This document shows positions 1 to 4,501 of a stretch of 11,266 nt of DNA, piece by piece. Origin of the DNA: Nitrospirota bacterium (lineage in GTDB: Bacteria; Nitrospirota; Thermodesulfovibrionia; Thermodesulfovibrionales; JdFR-85). A program made the translations under genes and the position numbers. Under the pieces are notes generated by a model. It saw only the letters and a list, made by a program, of their open reading frames with translations, was not told the DNA's origin and searched no databases. How positions within the stretch are numbered: position 1 is the first letter of the stretch; every line of letters begins with the position of its first letter. Location: the NCBI GenBank assembly GCA_015485235.1, contig WFTX01000092.1, positions 1 to 11,266 of the forward strand. Direction: 5' to 3'.

Positions 1-47
1 TCTTCAGGTTGTGCTCCCTTGCACCCTTTATCGTAATGAATTCTTTC

Positions 48-110
48 ATTGGTTACTGGTTATTGGTATATTGGTTATTGGTGTAGTGGTTATTGGGTTA
101 TTGGGTCATC
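48..110 (+). repeat. Heptamer-like TTATTGG tandem tract (cassette A, outer part)
   Basis: This is a degenerate tandem tract built on TTATTGG/TTGGTTA units, with occasional one- or two-base insertions. It is the outermost part of the repeat cassette in front of the NusG-like gene. The same heptamer occurs as six exact-length units at 1565-1606 and in reverse complement at 2583-2603. No function is visible. The frame through it reads as an artificial hydrophobic repeat and is not treated as coding. Confidence 0.75.
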
Positions 111-130
111 AGGTAATTTCCCGCATTCTT

Positions 131-220
131 CTCGTTTATTTCGTCTATCTCGTTTATCTGGTTGATTTCGTTTATCTCGTTTATCTCGTTTGTTGGGTTA
201 ATCGGGTTTGTTGCGTTTCC
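131..220 (+). repeat. Nine-base tandem repeats, left arm of cassette A (10 units)
   Basis: Ten consecutive 9-base units such as CTCGTTTAT, TTCGTCTAT and CTGGTTGAT run without a break, and the last three are degenerate. Their reverse complement has the consensus (G/A)AC(G/C)A(A/G)A(C/T)(A/C), which is the unit of the right arms in the other cassettes. Cassette A has no clear right arm: the arm is followed by low-complexity sequence (221-287) and then a GAACGT-type block. Several junctions here read GTTTAT, breaking the base coupling seen in the other cassettes, so this copy may be older. Confidence 0.85.
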
Positions 221-287
221 CGCTTTTCAGAACGTATCAACGCCTCTTGCCCCTTGCCCATTGCCTATCGCCTGTTTTCAATCAACG

Positions 288-332
288 CAGAACGTAGAAC
301 CCGGAACGTAGAACGTATTAACGTCCAACGTG
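288..332 (+). repeat. GAACGT-rich block upstream of the NusG-like gene
   Basis: Repeated GAACGTAGAAC-type words (291-300, 304-316) continue into AACGT words up to about 332. Similar blocks sit at 1203-1229 and 4461-4488, each at the gene-proximal end of a 9-mer cassette. This makes it a recurrent module. The AACGT words contain the palindrome ACGT, which could form binding half-sites, but no regulator can be assigned. Confidence 0.6.
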
Positions 333-365
333 TAATTGATTATTATAACCAAACCACCTCACCCC

Positions 366-396
366 TTGACATCCCTTCCTGCCTCTGTGTTATATT
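366..396 (+). promoter_or_regulatory. Possible sigma-70 promoter of the NusG-like gene
   Basis: A perfect -35 hexamer TTGACA lies at 366-371. An extended -10 (TG at 388-389, then TATATT at 391-396) follows after a 19-base spacer, which is longer than ideal but tolerated with an extended -10. The predicted transcription start is about 403, only a few bases before the ATG at 407, so the mRNA would be almost leaderless. That agrees with the absence of a spaced Shine-Dalgarno sequence. It is inferred from sequence only. Confidence 0.45.
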
Positions 397-406
397 TGTT
401 CAAGGG

Positions 407-913
407 ATGAACGCACTTAACTGGTTTTGTATTCAGACAAAACCGGGGCAGGAGGAGGGAGTTTCAGCAAGGCTTCAATCCCTTCCTGACCTGGAGGTAT
501 TCAATCCGAAGATCAGAACGAGGCGGTTCCTGAGGGGGCGGTTCAGGGACGTAATCGAGGAACTCTTCCCCTGCTATCTCTTTGCCCGCTTTGACCTCGA
601 CCGCTACTACCGGACCATCCGGTACACCCGGGGGGTGAGAAAGATCGTCGGAAGCCCCCTTGGTACGCCCTATACGGTTGAACCCTGGATAATAGATTCC
701 CTCCGGTCCCGGGAGGAGGGAGGGTTGATCAGGTATGACCCTCCCGAATTCAGCCCCGGCGATCGTGTAGTTGTGAGGGACGGCCCCTTCAAGGGGCTCC
801 AGGGGATCTTTCAGGGATACCTGAAGCCGTCGGAGAGGGTGGTTATACTCATGAACACCCTCACTTACCAGGCAAGGCTGGAGATAGAGAGGGAATTCCT
901 CACGACGGCATAG
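407..913 (+). CDS. NusG/RfaH-family transcription antitermination protein
   Basis: The 168-residue protein has the NusG-paralogue layout. An N-terminal NGN domain spans about residues 5-105, starting NWFCIQTKPGQE, with FPCYLFAR at 54-61 and TRGVRKIVG at 74-82. A C-terminal KOW domain follows from about 116 (SPGDRVVVRDGPFKGLQG). Such paralogues (RfaH, UpxY, LoaP) bind RNA polymerase and let it read through long polysaccharide operons, which fits its place at the head of this cluster. The open frame extends much further upstream through the repeats, but ATG 407 is chosen because the domain begins at residue 5-6 and the upstream frame is repeat-derived. The only purine-rich stretch, AAGGG, directly abuts the ATG, so there is no properly spaced ribosome site. 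The family is confident; the exact paralogue class is not known. I saw no obvious ops-like recruitment element. Confidence 0.9.
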   Translation: MNALNWFCIQTKPGQEEGVSARLQSLPDLEVFNPKIRTRRFLRGRFRDVIEELFPCYLFARFDLDRYYRTIRYTRGVRKIVGSPLGTPYTVEPWIIDSLRSREEGGLIRYDPPEFSPGDRVVVRDGPFKGLQGIFQGYLKPSERVVILMNTLTYQARLEIEREFLTTA

Positions 914-963
914 CACCAGCCTGAGATGGCCATAACCGGCAGAGTCCCGGTATCTGAAGGGGC

Positions 964-989
964 GGCACCGCCGTCCCCCGGCGGCAGCC
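964..989 (+). terminator. GC-rich hairpin after the NusG-like gene
   Basis: CCGCCG (968-973) pairs with CGGCGG (979-984) around a 5-nt loop. Three more pairs form outside a small internal loop (964-966 with 987-989). No clean T-run follows, so it may be a weak or factor-dependent terminator, a processing site, or a target for the antiterminator encoded just upstream. It ends six bases before the 9-mer repeats of cassette B. Confidence 0.35.
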
Positions 990-994
990 TGTCC

Positions 995-1229
995 GATTTC
1001 GTTGATCTGGTCTATCTCGTTTATTTCGTTGATTTCGTTGATCTCGTTGATCGGGTTTATCGGGTTTGTTGCGTTTCTCGCATCCACGCTCTTACGCATC
1101 ATCACATTCTGCCTTTCTCGCCTTCCCCGCTTCCACGCTTAGACGCATTTACGCATCAACGAAACCAACCAGACAGACCAGATCAACGAGATCAACGAAA
1201 CAGACGTAGAACGTCGAACGTCGAACGTA
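995..1229 (+). repeat. Repeat cassette B: inverted 9-mer arms around a core, before the MarR-type gene
   Basis: The left arm has nine 9-base units (995-1075, for example GATTTCGTT, GATCTCGTT). The core (1076-1157) is rich in ACGC and CTCGC words. The right arm has five inverted units (1158-1202, for example AACGAAACC, GACCAGATC), followed by a GAACGT/GAACGTC block to 1229. A perfect 20-base inverted repeat joins the arms: TTTCGTTGATCTCGTTGATC at 1033-1052 is the reverse complement of 1181-1200. The transcript or single strand could therefore fold into a long stem enclosing the core. The cassette fills most of the gap between genes, and no gene is supported within it. Confidence 0.85.
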
Positions 1230-1239
1230 TCAACGCTCC

Positions 1240-1554
1240 ATGGACGAACACCACCTGAAACTCCTCCGTGAGCTATCAAAGGAGCCCGGCATCTCCCAGC
1301 GGGAACTCTCCCGGAGGCTCGGCATGAGCCTCGGGAAGATAAACTACCTCCTCAGGGCACTGATTGAGAAGGGCTATGTCAAGATAAACCGGTTCCGGAA
1401 CTCCGGTAACAAGCTGGCCTACATGTACCTGCTCACTCCAAAGGGGATCGCCCGGAAGATCGAACTCACCTATTCCTTCCTGAAAAGGAAGTCCGCTGAA
1501 TACGAGGCACTCCGCCGGGAGATCGAGGAACTGAAGAAGGATCTCGAGCCTTAG
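1240..1554 (+). CDS. MarR-family EPS-associated winged-helix regulator
   Basis: This 104-residue protein is mostly a winged helix-turn-helix. Helices cover about residues 4-42, with ISQRELSRRLGMS (18-30) as the turn region and LGKINYLLRALIEKGYV (31-47) as recognition helix and wing entry. The wing covers about 46-66. A charged helical tail (72-102, ending EALRREIEELKKDL) could form a dimerising coiled coil. It matches the small MarR-type regulators found in many exopolysaccharide clusters. Its ligand and DNA site are unknown. Start ATG 1240 gives the expected family N-terminus, but no Shine-Dalgarno sequence precedes it: the upstream bases are the end of the GAACGT block. With the NusG-like gene it forms a two-gene regulatory module at the head of the cluster. 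Confidence 0.85.
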   Translation: MDEHHLKLLRELSKEPGISQRELSRRLGMSLGKINYLLRALIEKGYVKINRFRNSGNKLAYMYLLTPKGIARKIELTYSFLKRKSAEYEALRREIEELKKDLEP

Positions 1555-1564
1555 ACCAGGAGCT

Positions 1565-1606
1565 TTAGTTATTAGTTATTAGTTATTGGTTATTGGTTAT
1601 TGGTTA
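1565..1606 (+). repeat. Six exact-length TTAGTTA/TTGGTTA heptamers (cassette C, outer part)
   Basis: Three copies of TTAGTTA are followed by three of TTGGTTA, each exactly 7 bases, starting ten bases after the MarR-type stop codon. It is the most regular heptamer tract in the window. It occupies the place where cassettes B and E have a left 9-mer arm. Homogeneous tracts like this are prone to slipped-strand changes in copy number. Confidence 0.9.
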
Positions 1607-1631
1607 TTTGCCGCTCGTTTATCAACCAAAC

Positions 1632-1775
1632 CACGAAACCAACCAGATAGACGAAATAAACGAAATCAACGAAATCAACCAAACAGACCAGATCAACGAG
1701 ACAGACCAGATCAACGAAATAGACAAAATAGACGAGACAGACGAGACAGACGAGATAGACGAGACAGACGAAACC
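1632..1775 (+). repeat. Sixteen uninterrupted 9-base units (right arm of cassette C)
   Basis: Sixteen consecutive units run from CACGAAACC to GACGAAACC, all with consensus (G/A)AC(G/C)A(A/G)A(C/T)(A/C). A unit ending in A is followed by one starting with G, and one ending in C by one starting with A; the only exception is at 1658-1659. Cassette C lacks a left arm, so it cannot form the stem proposed for B, D and E. Because the period is a multiple of three, open frames reading Asn/Asp-Glu/Gln-Ile/Thr appear; these are not treated as genes. Confidence 0.9.
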
Positions 1776-1786
1776 AACCCGGTTTC

Positions 1787-1795
1787 TGTTAAAAT
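1787..1795 (+). promoter_or_regulatory. Possible extended -10 element upstream of cysC
   Basis: TGTTAAAAT fits an extended -10 (TGnTATAAT with one change) 11 bases after the last 9-mer of cassette C. No good -35 lies 16-19 bases upstream, where the repeats sit. If used, transcription would start near 1802 and give a leader of about 75 nt to the cysC start. The support is weak. Confidence 0.3.
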
Positions 1796-1876
1796 AGTAA
1801 TTGTGTCTGAATCAGAATATCTGTTTCATTATGGAAATCATGAACTTGAACCGGATCTTCAGGGAGGCAAACACCA

Positions 1877-2509
1877 ATGGCAGAAAGCGCCTTTGAGGCT
1901 GAGATGATAAAGAAGAATCATGTCGTCTGGCATAACGGCTACATCACCCGTGAGGACAGGAACCGGCTGAACGGCCACAAGAGCGGGCTTGTCTGGTTCA
2001 CGGGGCTTTCTGCAAGCGGGAAGTCCACCATAGCCCACCTCGTGGAGAAGGAGCTCCACAGGATGGGGGTAAGGACCTATGTCCTTGACGGCGACAACGT
2101 CCGGCACGGGATAAACTCCAACCTGGGCTTCAGCCGGGAAGACAGGAAGGAGAATCTGAGAAGGATAGTCGAACTCTCGAAACTCTTCGTGGACGCAGGT
2201 GTCCTTGTCCTTGCCGCCTTCATCTCCCCCTACAGGGCCGACAGGGAGTACATCAGAGACCGTTTCCAGTCCGACAACTACCTCGAGATATATGTAAAGT
2301 GCTCCATCAATGAATGCGAAAGGCGGGACCCCAAGGGCAACTACCGTAAGGCCCGGGAAGGGATAATCAAAAACTATACCGGGGTCTCCTCACCCTACGA
2401 GGAGCCTGAAAGCCCGGACCTCGTCATAGACACGGAGAAAGAGGACATTGAGACCTCCGTAAAGATGGTCCTCAGCCTCCTGGACAACAAAAAGTTCTTT
2501 ATTCCTTAA
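1877..2509 (+). CDS. cysC: Adenylylsulfate kinase (APS kinase)
   Basis: The 210-residue single-domain enzyme transfers phosphate from ATP to the 3'-OH of adenylylsulfate, making PAPS, the universal sulfate donor. The P-loop GLSASGKST is at residues 43-51. The APS-binding DGDNVRHG is at 71-78, followed by NLGFSREDRKENLRR. The phosphoserine-site motif FISPYRADR is at 115-123 (Ser117). DPKGNYRKAR (151-160) and KNYTG (165-169) complete the family pattern at normal length. ATG 1877 is chosen because GGGAGG at 1862-1867 gives a well-spaced ribosome site, the clearest among the cassette-preceded genes. No ATP sulfurylase (cysD/N or sat) and no sulfate-reduction gene lies beside it. In this setting PAPS more likely serves sulfation of the polysaccharide than sulfur assimilation; that role is inference. 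Confidence 0.93.
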   Translation: MAESAFEAEMIKKNHVVWHNGYITREDRNRLNGHKSGLVWFTGLSASGKSTIAHLVEKELHRMGVRTYVLDGDNVRHGINSNLGFSREDRKENLRRIVELSKLFVDAGVLVLAAFISPYRADREYIRDRFQSDNYLEIYVKCSINECERRDPKGNYRKAREGIIKNYTGVSSPYEEPESPDLVIDTEKEDIETSVKMVLSLLDNKKFFIP

Positions 2510-2582
2510 AATGGCAGGCTATGGGCCAAAGGTAACAGGCACGAGATCAAGGTTGAGGCCTTCCCACTAACCACTACACCAG

Positions 2583-2603
2583 TAACCAATAACCAATAAC
2601 CCA
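2583..2603 (-). repeat. Reverse-oriented TTATTGG heptamers (cassette D, outer part)
   Basis: Three 7-base units (TAACCAA, TAACCAA, TAACCCA) are the reverse complement of the TTATTGG heptamers at 48-110 and 1565-1606. Degenerate CCACTAAC-like units precede them from about 2564. The stretch from the cysC stop to here (2510-2563) shows no feature I can support. Confidence 0.65.
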
Positions 2604-2621
2604 TCGCCCATTGTCCTCGTT

Positions 2622-2836
2622 TGTCTCGTTGATTTCGTCTATTTCGTTGATTTCGTCTATCTCGTTGGTTTCGTCTATCTCGTTGGTTTCGTTCTCCGCA
2701 TCCACGCTTTTACGCATTTACACTTGTACGCCTTTCTCGCATTATACGTTTCTCGCTGTTTATCAACAAAACCAACGAAACAGACCAGACAGACGAAATA
2801 GACCAGACAGACCAGATAGACCAGACCAACGAAATC
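2622..2836 (+). repeat. Repeat cassette D: 8 + 8 inverted 9-mers around a core, before manB
   Basis: The left arm has eight units (2622-2693, for example GATTTCGTC, TATCTCGTT, GGTTTCGTT). The core (2694-2764) carries repeated ACGC and CTCGC words. The right arm has eight inverted units (2765-2836, for example AACGAAACA, GACCAGACA). Positions 2696-2798 are identical to 4284-4386 in cassette E (103 nt), and 2687-2798 matches with one substitution. The right arm runs up to 7 bases before the manB ATG, leaving no room for a Shine-Dalgarno site. The equal arms make this the most symmetrical cassette. Confidence 0.88.
2717..2745 (+). promoter_or_regulatory. Possible sigma-70 promoter inside the cassette D core
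   Basis: TTTACA (2717-2722, 5 of 6 to TTGACA) and CATTAT (2740-2745, 4 of 6 to TATAAT) are separated by exactly 17 bases. The same pair lies in the identical part of cassette E. It suggests the core could carry a mobile promoter for the downstream gene, but such matches arise easily by chance in this AT-rich core. Confidence 0.25.
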
Positions 2837-2843
2837 AACGCCC

Positions 2844-4256
2844 ATGTCCATCTTCCGCAAATACGACATCCGCGGCATAGCCGGTGAGGAACTCACTGAG
2901 GACTTTGCCCGTGCCCTCGGGATCTCCTTTTCCCGCCTCCTCCTTGAAAAGATCCCCTCGGCAGGGGCGGTCTCAGTAGGGAGGGACGTCCGCCTGAGTT
3001 CCCCTGCCCTTGCCCGCGGCCTGATTGACGGGATCACATCCACCGGCCTTGACGTATACGACCTTGGTGTCTGTCCCACCCCGCTCCAGTACTTCTCCCT
3101 CTTCACCCTTCCTGTTCAGGGCGGGATAATGGTTACAGGAAGCCACAACCCCCCGGAGTTCAACGGGTTCAAGATAAGCATCGGGAAGGAGGCGATCCAT
3201 GGGGAGGACATCCAGAGGCTCAGGGACCTCCTGCCGGGGGAGGATTTTCCCCCGGCAGAACGGCCCGGGAGGATCATCCCCCATGACATAATCTCCTCCT
3301 ACACCGCCAGGATGCTTGAGGAATTCTCCGGCCTCCGTGACTCACGCACCCCTGTCAGGGTTGTCATTGATGCCGGTAACGGGACTGCCGGCCCTGTCAT
3401 GCCGGCCCTGCTCCGCAATCTGGGCTGTGAGGTCATCCCCCTCTATGACGAGCCTGACGGGACCTTCCCGAACCACCATCCCGACCCCACGGTCATGGAA
3501 AACATGAGGGACCTCAGGGAGGAGGTCCTCCGGCAGAATGCTGCCCTGGGCATCGGCTACGACGGGGACGCCGACCGGATCGGGGTGGTCTCTGAGGATG
3601 GCTCCCTGATCTGGGGAGACCAGATCATGATAATCCTGAGCAGGGATATCCTGCCCCGGCATCAGGGAGCTGCCGTTATCGGGGATGTGAAGTGCTCCCA
3701 GACCCTCTTTGACGATGTGCTCAGGCACGGCGGAAGGCCGGTCATGGCACGGACAGGCCATTCCCTCATCAAGGCAAGGATGAAGGAGGAAGGCGCCCTC
3801 CTGGCCGGTGAGTTCAGCGGGCACATATTCCTGGCAGACCGGTACTACGGCTTTGACGATGCCCTCTACACCTCCCTCAGACTGATCGAGATAATGGTGA
3901 AGACCGGCAAGCCTGTGGGGAAACTCCTTGAGGGGATCCCCCGCCTCTCCTTCACTCCGGAGATACGCCTTGAGACACCCGACAGTATCAAGCACTCTCT
4001 CATTGAAGAGATGGTCGAGAGGCTGAAACGGATGGAACGGGAAGGCACAATCCCCTTTCCCGTCCGTGAGATCCAGACCATCGACGGGGCAAGGGTGGTC
4101 TTTGACCAGGGCTGGGCACTCATCAGGGCGAGCAACACCCAGCCGGTGGTGGTGATCCGGGTTGAGGCAACAGACGACGACCATCTGCATGCCTACAGGG
4201 AGTTTCTCGAAGCCCGATACCGGCAGGCACTCTCAGAAAGCAGGCAATCTCGTTGA
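2844..4256 (+). CDS. manB: Phosphomannomutase/phosphoglucomutase
   Basis: The 470-residue alpha-D-phosphohexomutase interconverts mannose-6-phosphate and mannose-1-phosphate, and possibly the glucose pair, in the cytoplasm. The N-terminus IFRKYDIRG is typical. The phosphoserine loop TGSHNPPEFNGFK starts at residue 98 with Ser100. The metal-binding loop DGDADR is at 240-245, the sugar-specificity loop GEFSGH at 322-327, and the phosphate-binding loop RASNTQP with R439 follows at 428-440. All four domains are present at normal length. ATG 2844 fits the family start, although no Shine-Dalgarno precedes it. The last codons (SRQSR, then TGA 4254-4256) lie in or beside the first 9-mer of cassette E, so the repeat supplies the stop codon. 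With the next gene it makes GDP-mannose. The substrate preference between mannose and glucose cannot be decided from sequence; the neighbour favours mannose. Confidence 0.94.
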   Translation: MSIFRKYDIRGIAGEELTEDFARALGISFSRLLLEKIPSAGAVSVGRDVRLSSPALARGLIDGITSTGLDVYDLGVCPTPLQYFSLFTLPVQGGIMVTGSHNPPEFNGFKISIGKEAIHGEDIQRLRDLLPGEDFPPAERPGRIIPHDIISSYTARMLEEFSGLRDSRTPVRVVIDAGNGTAGPVMPALLRNLGCEVIPLYDEPDGTFPNHHPDPTVMENMRDLREEVLRQNAALGIGYDGDADRIGVVSEDGSLIWGDQIMIILSRDILPRHQGAAVIGDVKCSQTLFDDVLRHGGRPVMARTGHSLIKARMKEEGALLAGEFSGHIFLADRYYGFDDALYTSLRLIEIMVKTGKPVGKLLEGIPRLSFTPEIRLETPDSIKHSLIEEMVERLKRMEREGTIPFPVREIQTIDGARVVFDQGWALIRASNTQPVVVIRVEATDDDHLHAYREFLEARYRQALSESRQSR

Positions 4257-4488
4257 TTTCGTCTGTCTCGTTGATTTCGTTCCCCGCATCCACGCTTTTA
4301 CGCATTTACACTTGTACGCCTTTCTCGCATTATACGTTTCTCGCTGTTTATCAACAAAACCAACGAAACAGACCAGACAGACGAAACAGACCAGACAGAC
4401 GAAATAGACCAGACAGACCAGACAGACCAGATCAACGAGATAGACCAGATCAACGAGATCAACGTTGAACGTCGAACCTTGAACATGC
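4246..4488 (+). repeat. Repeat cassette E: 4 + 12 inverted 9-mers around a core, before manC
   Basis: The left arm has four units (4246-4281), the first overlapping the 3' end of manB. The core is 4282-4352. The right arm has twelve inverted units (4353-4460), ending in AACGAGATC, and a GAACGT/GAACC block follows (4461-4488). Positions 4284-4386 are identical to 2696-2798 of cassette D. The unequal arms suggest unit gain or loss after duplication. The cassette fills nearly the whole intergenic gap. Confidence 0.88.
4305..4333 (+). promoter_or_regulatory. Possible sigma-70 promoter inside the cassette E core
   Basis: This is the same TTTACA-17-CATTAT pair as in cassette D, at 4305-4310 and 4328-4333, inside the identical block. 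It could serve manC. The evidence is limited to weak hexamer matches that are duplicated along with the core. Confidence 0.25.
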
Positions 4489-4501
4489 TAACATTGAAGC
4501 C

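Noticed and set aside
11..406. Long N-terminal extension of the NusG-like reading frame
   Set aside because: It translates heptamer and 9-mer repeats into an artificial Val/Tyr/Leu pattern; the NGN domain starts just after ATG 407.
464..1105. Minus-strand gene over the NusG-like gene and cassette B
   Set aside because: Half of it is the INE-type repeat translation and the rest is antisense to the NGN/KOW protein.
926..1258. Open frame through cassette B
   Set aside because: It is repeat-derived sequence on both arms and overlaps the well-supported MarR-type start.
1632..1775. CRISPR-like array
   Set aside because: Units are 9 bases and contiguous with no spacers, and there are no cas genes.
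1831..1896. Short 21-codon frame overlapping the cysC start, as a possible leader peptide
   Set aside because: No ribosome site and no recognisable attenuator arrangement; the cysC ribosome site lies inside it, but nothing else supports translation.
1593..1907. Open frame encoding an (Asn/Asp)-(Glu/Gln)-(Ile/Thr) tripeptide repeat protein
   Set aside because: A 9-base period keeps all such frames open by itself; there is no ribosome site, it overlaps the cysC start, and the repeat occurs in both orientations with no conserved frame ends.
2622..2836. Miniature transposable element (MITE) for cassette D
   Set aside because: The arms are inverted, but I see no target-site duplication, no defined terminal sequence, and arm length varies by 9-base steps. 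It remains possible as a distant origin.
3342..4190. Long antisense frame opposite manB (282 codons)
   Set aside because: It is a GC-rich shadow of a conserved enzyme; its product has no recognisable domain.
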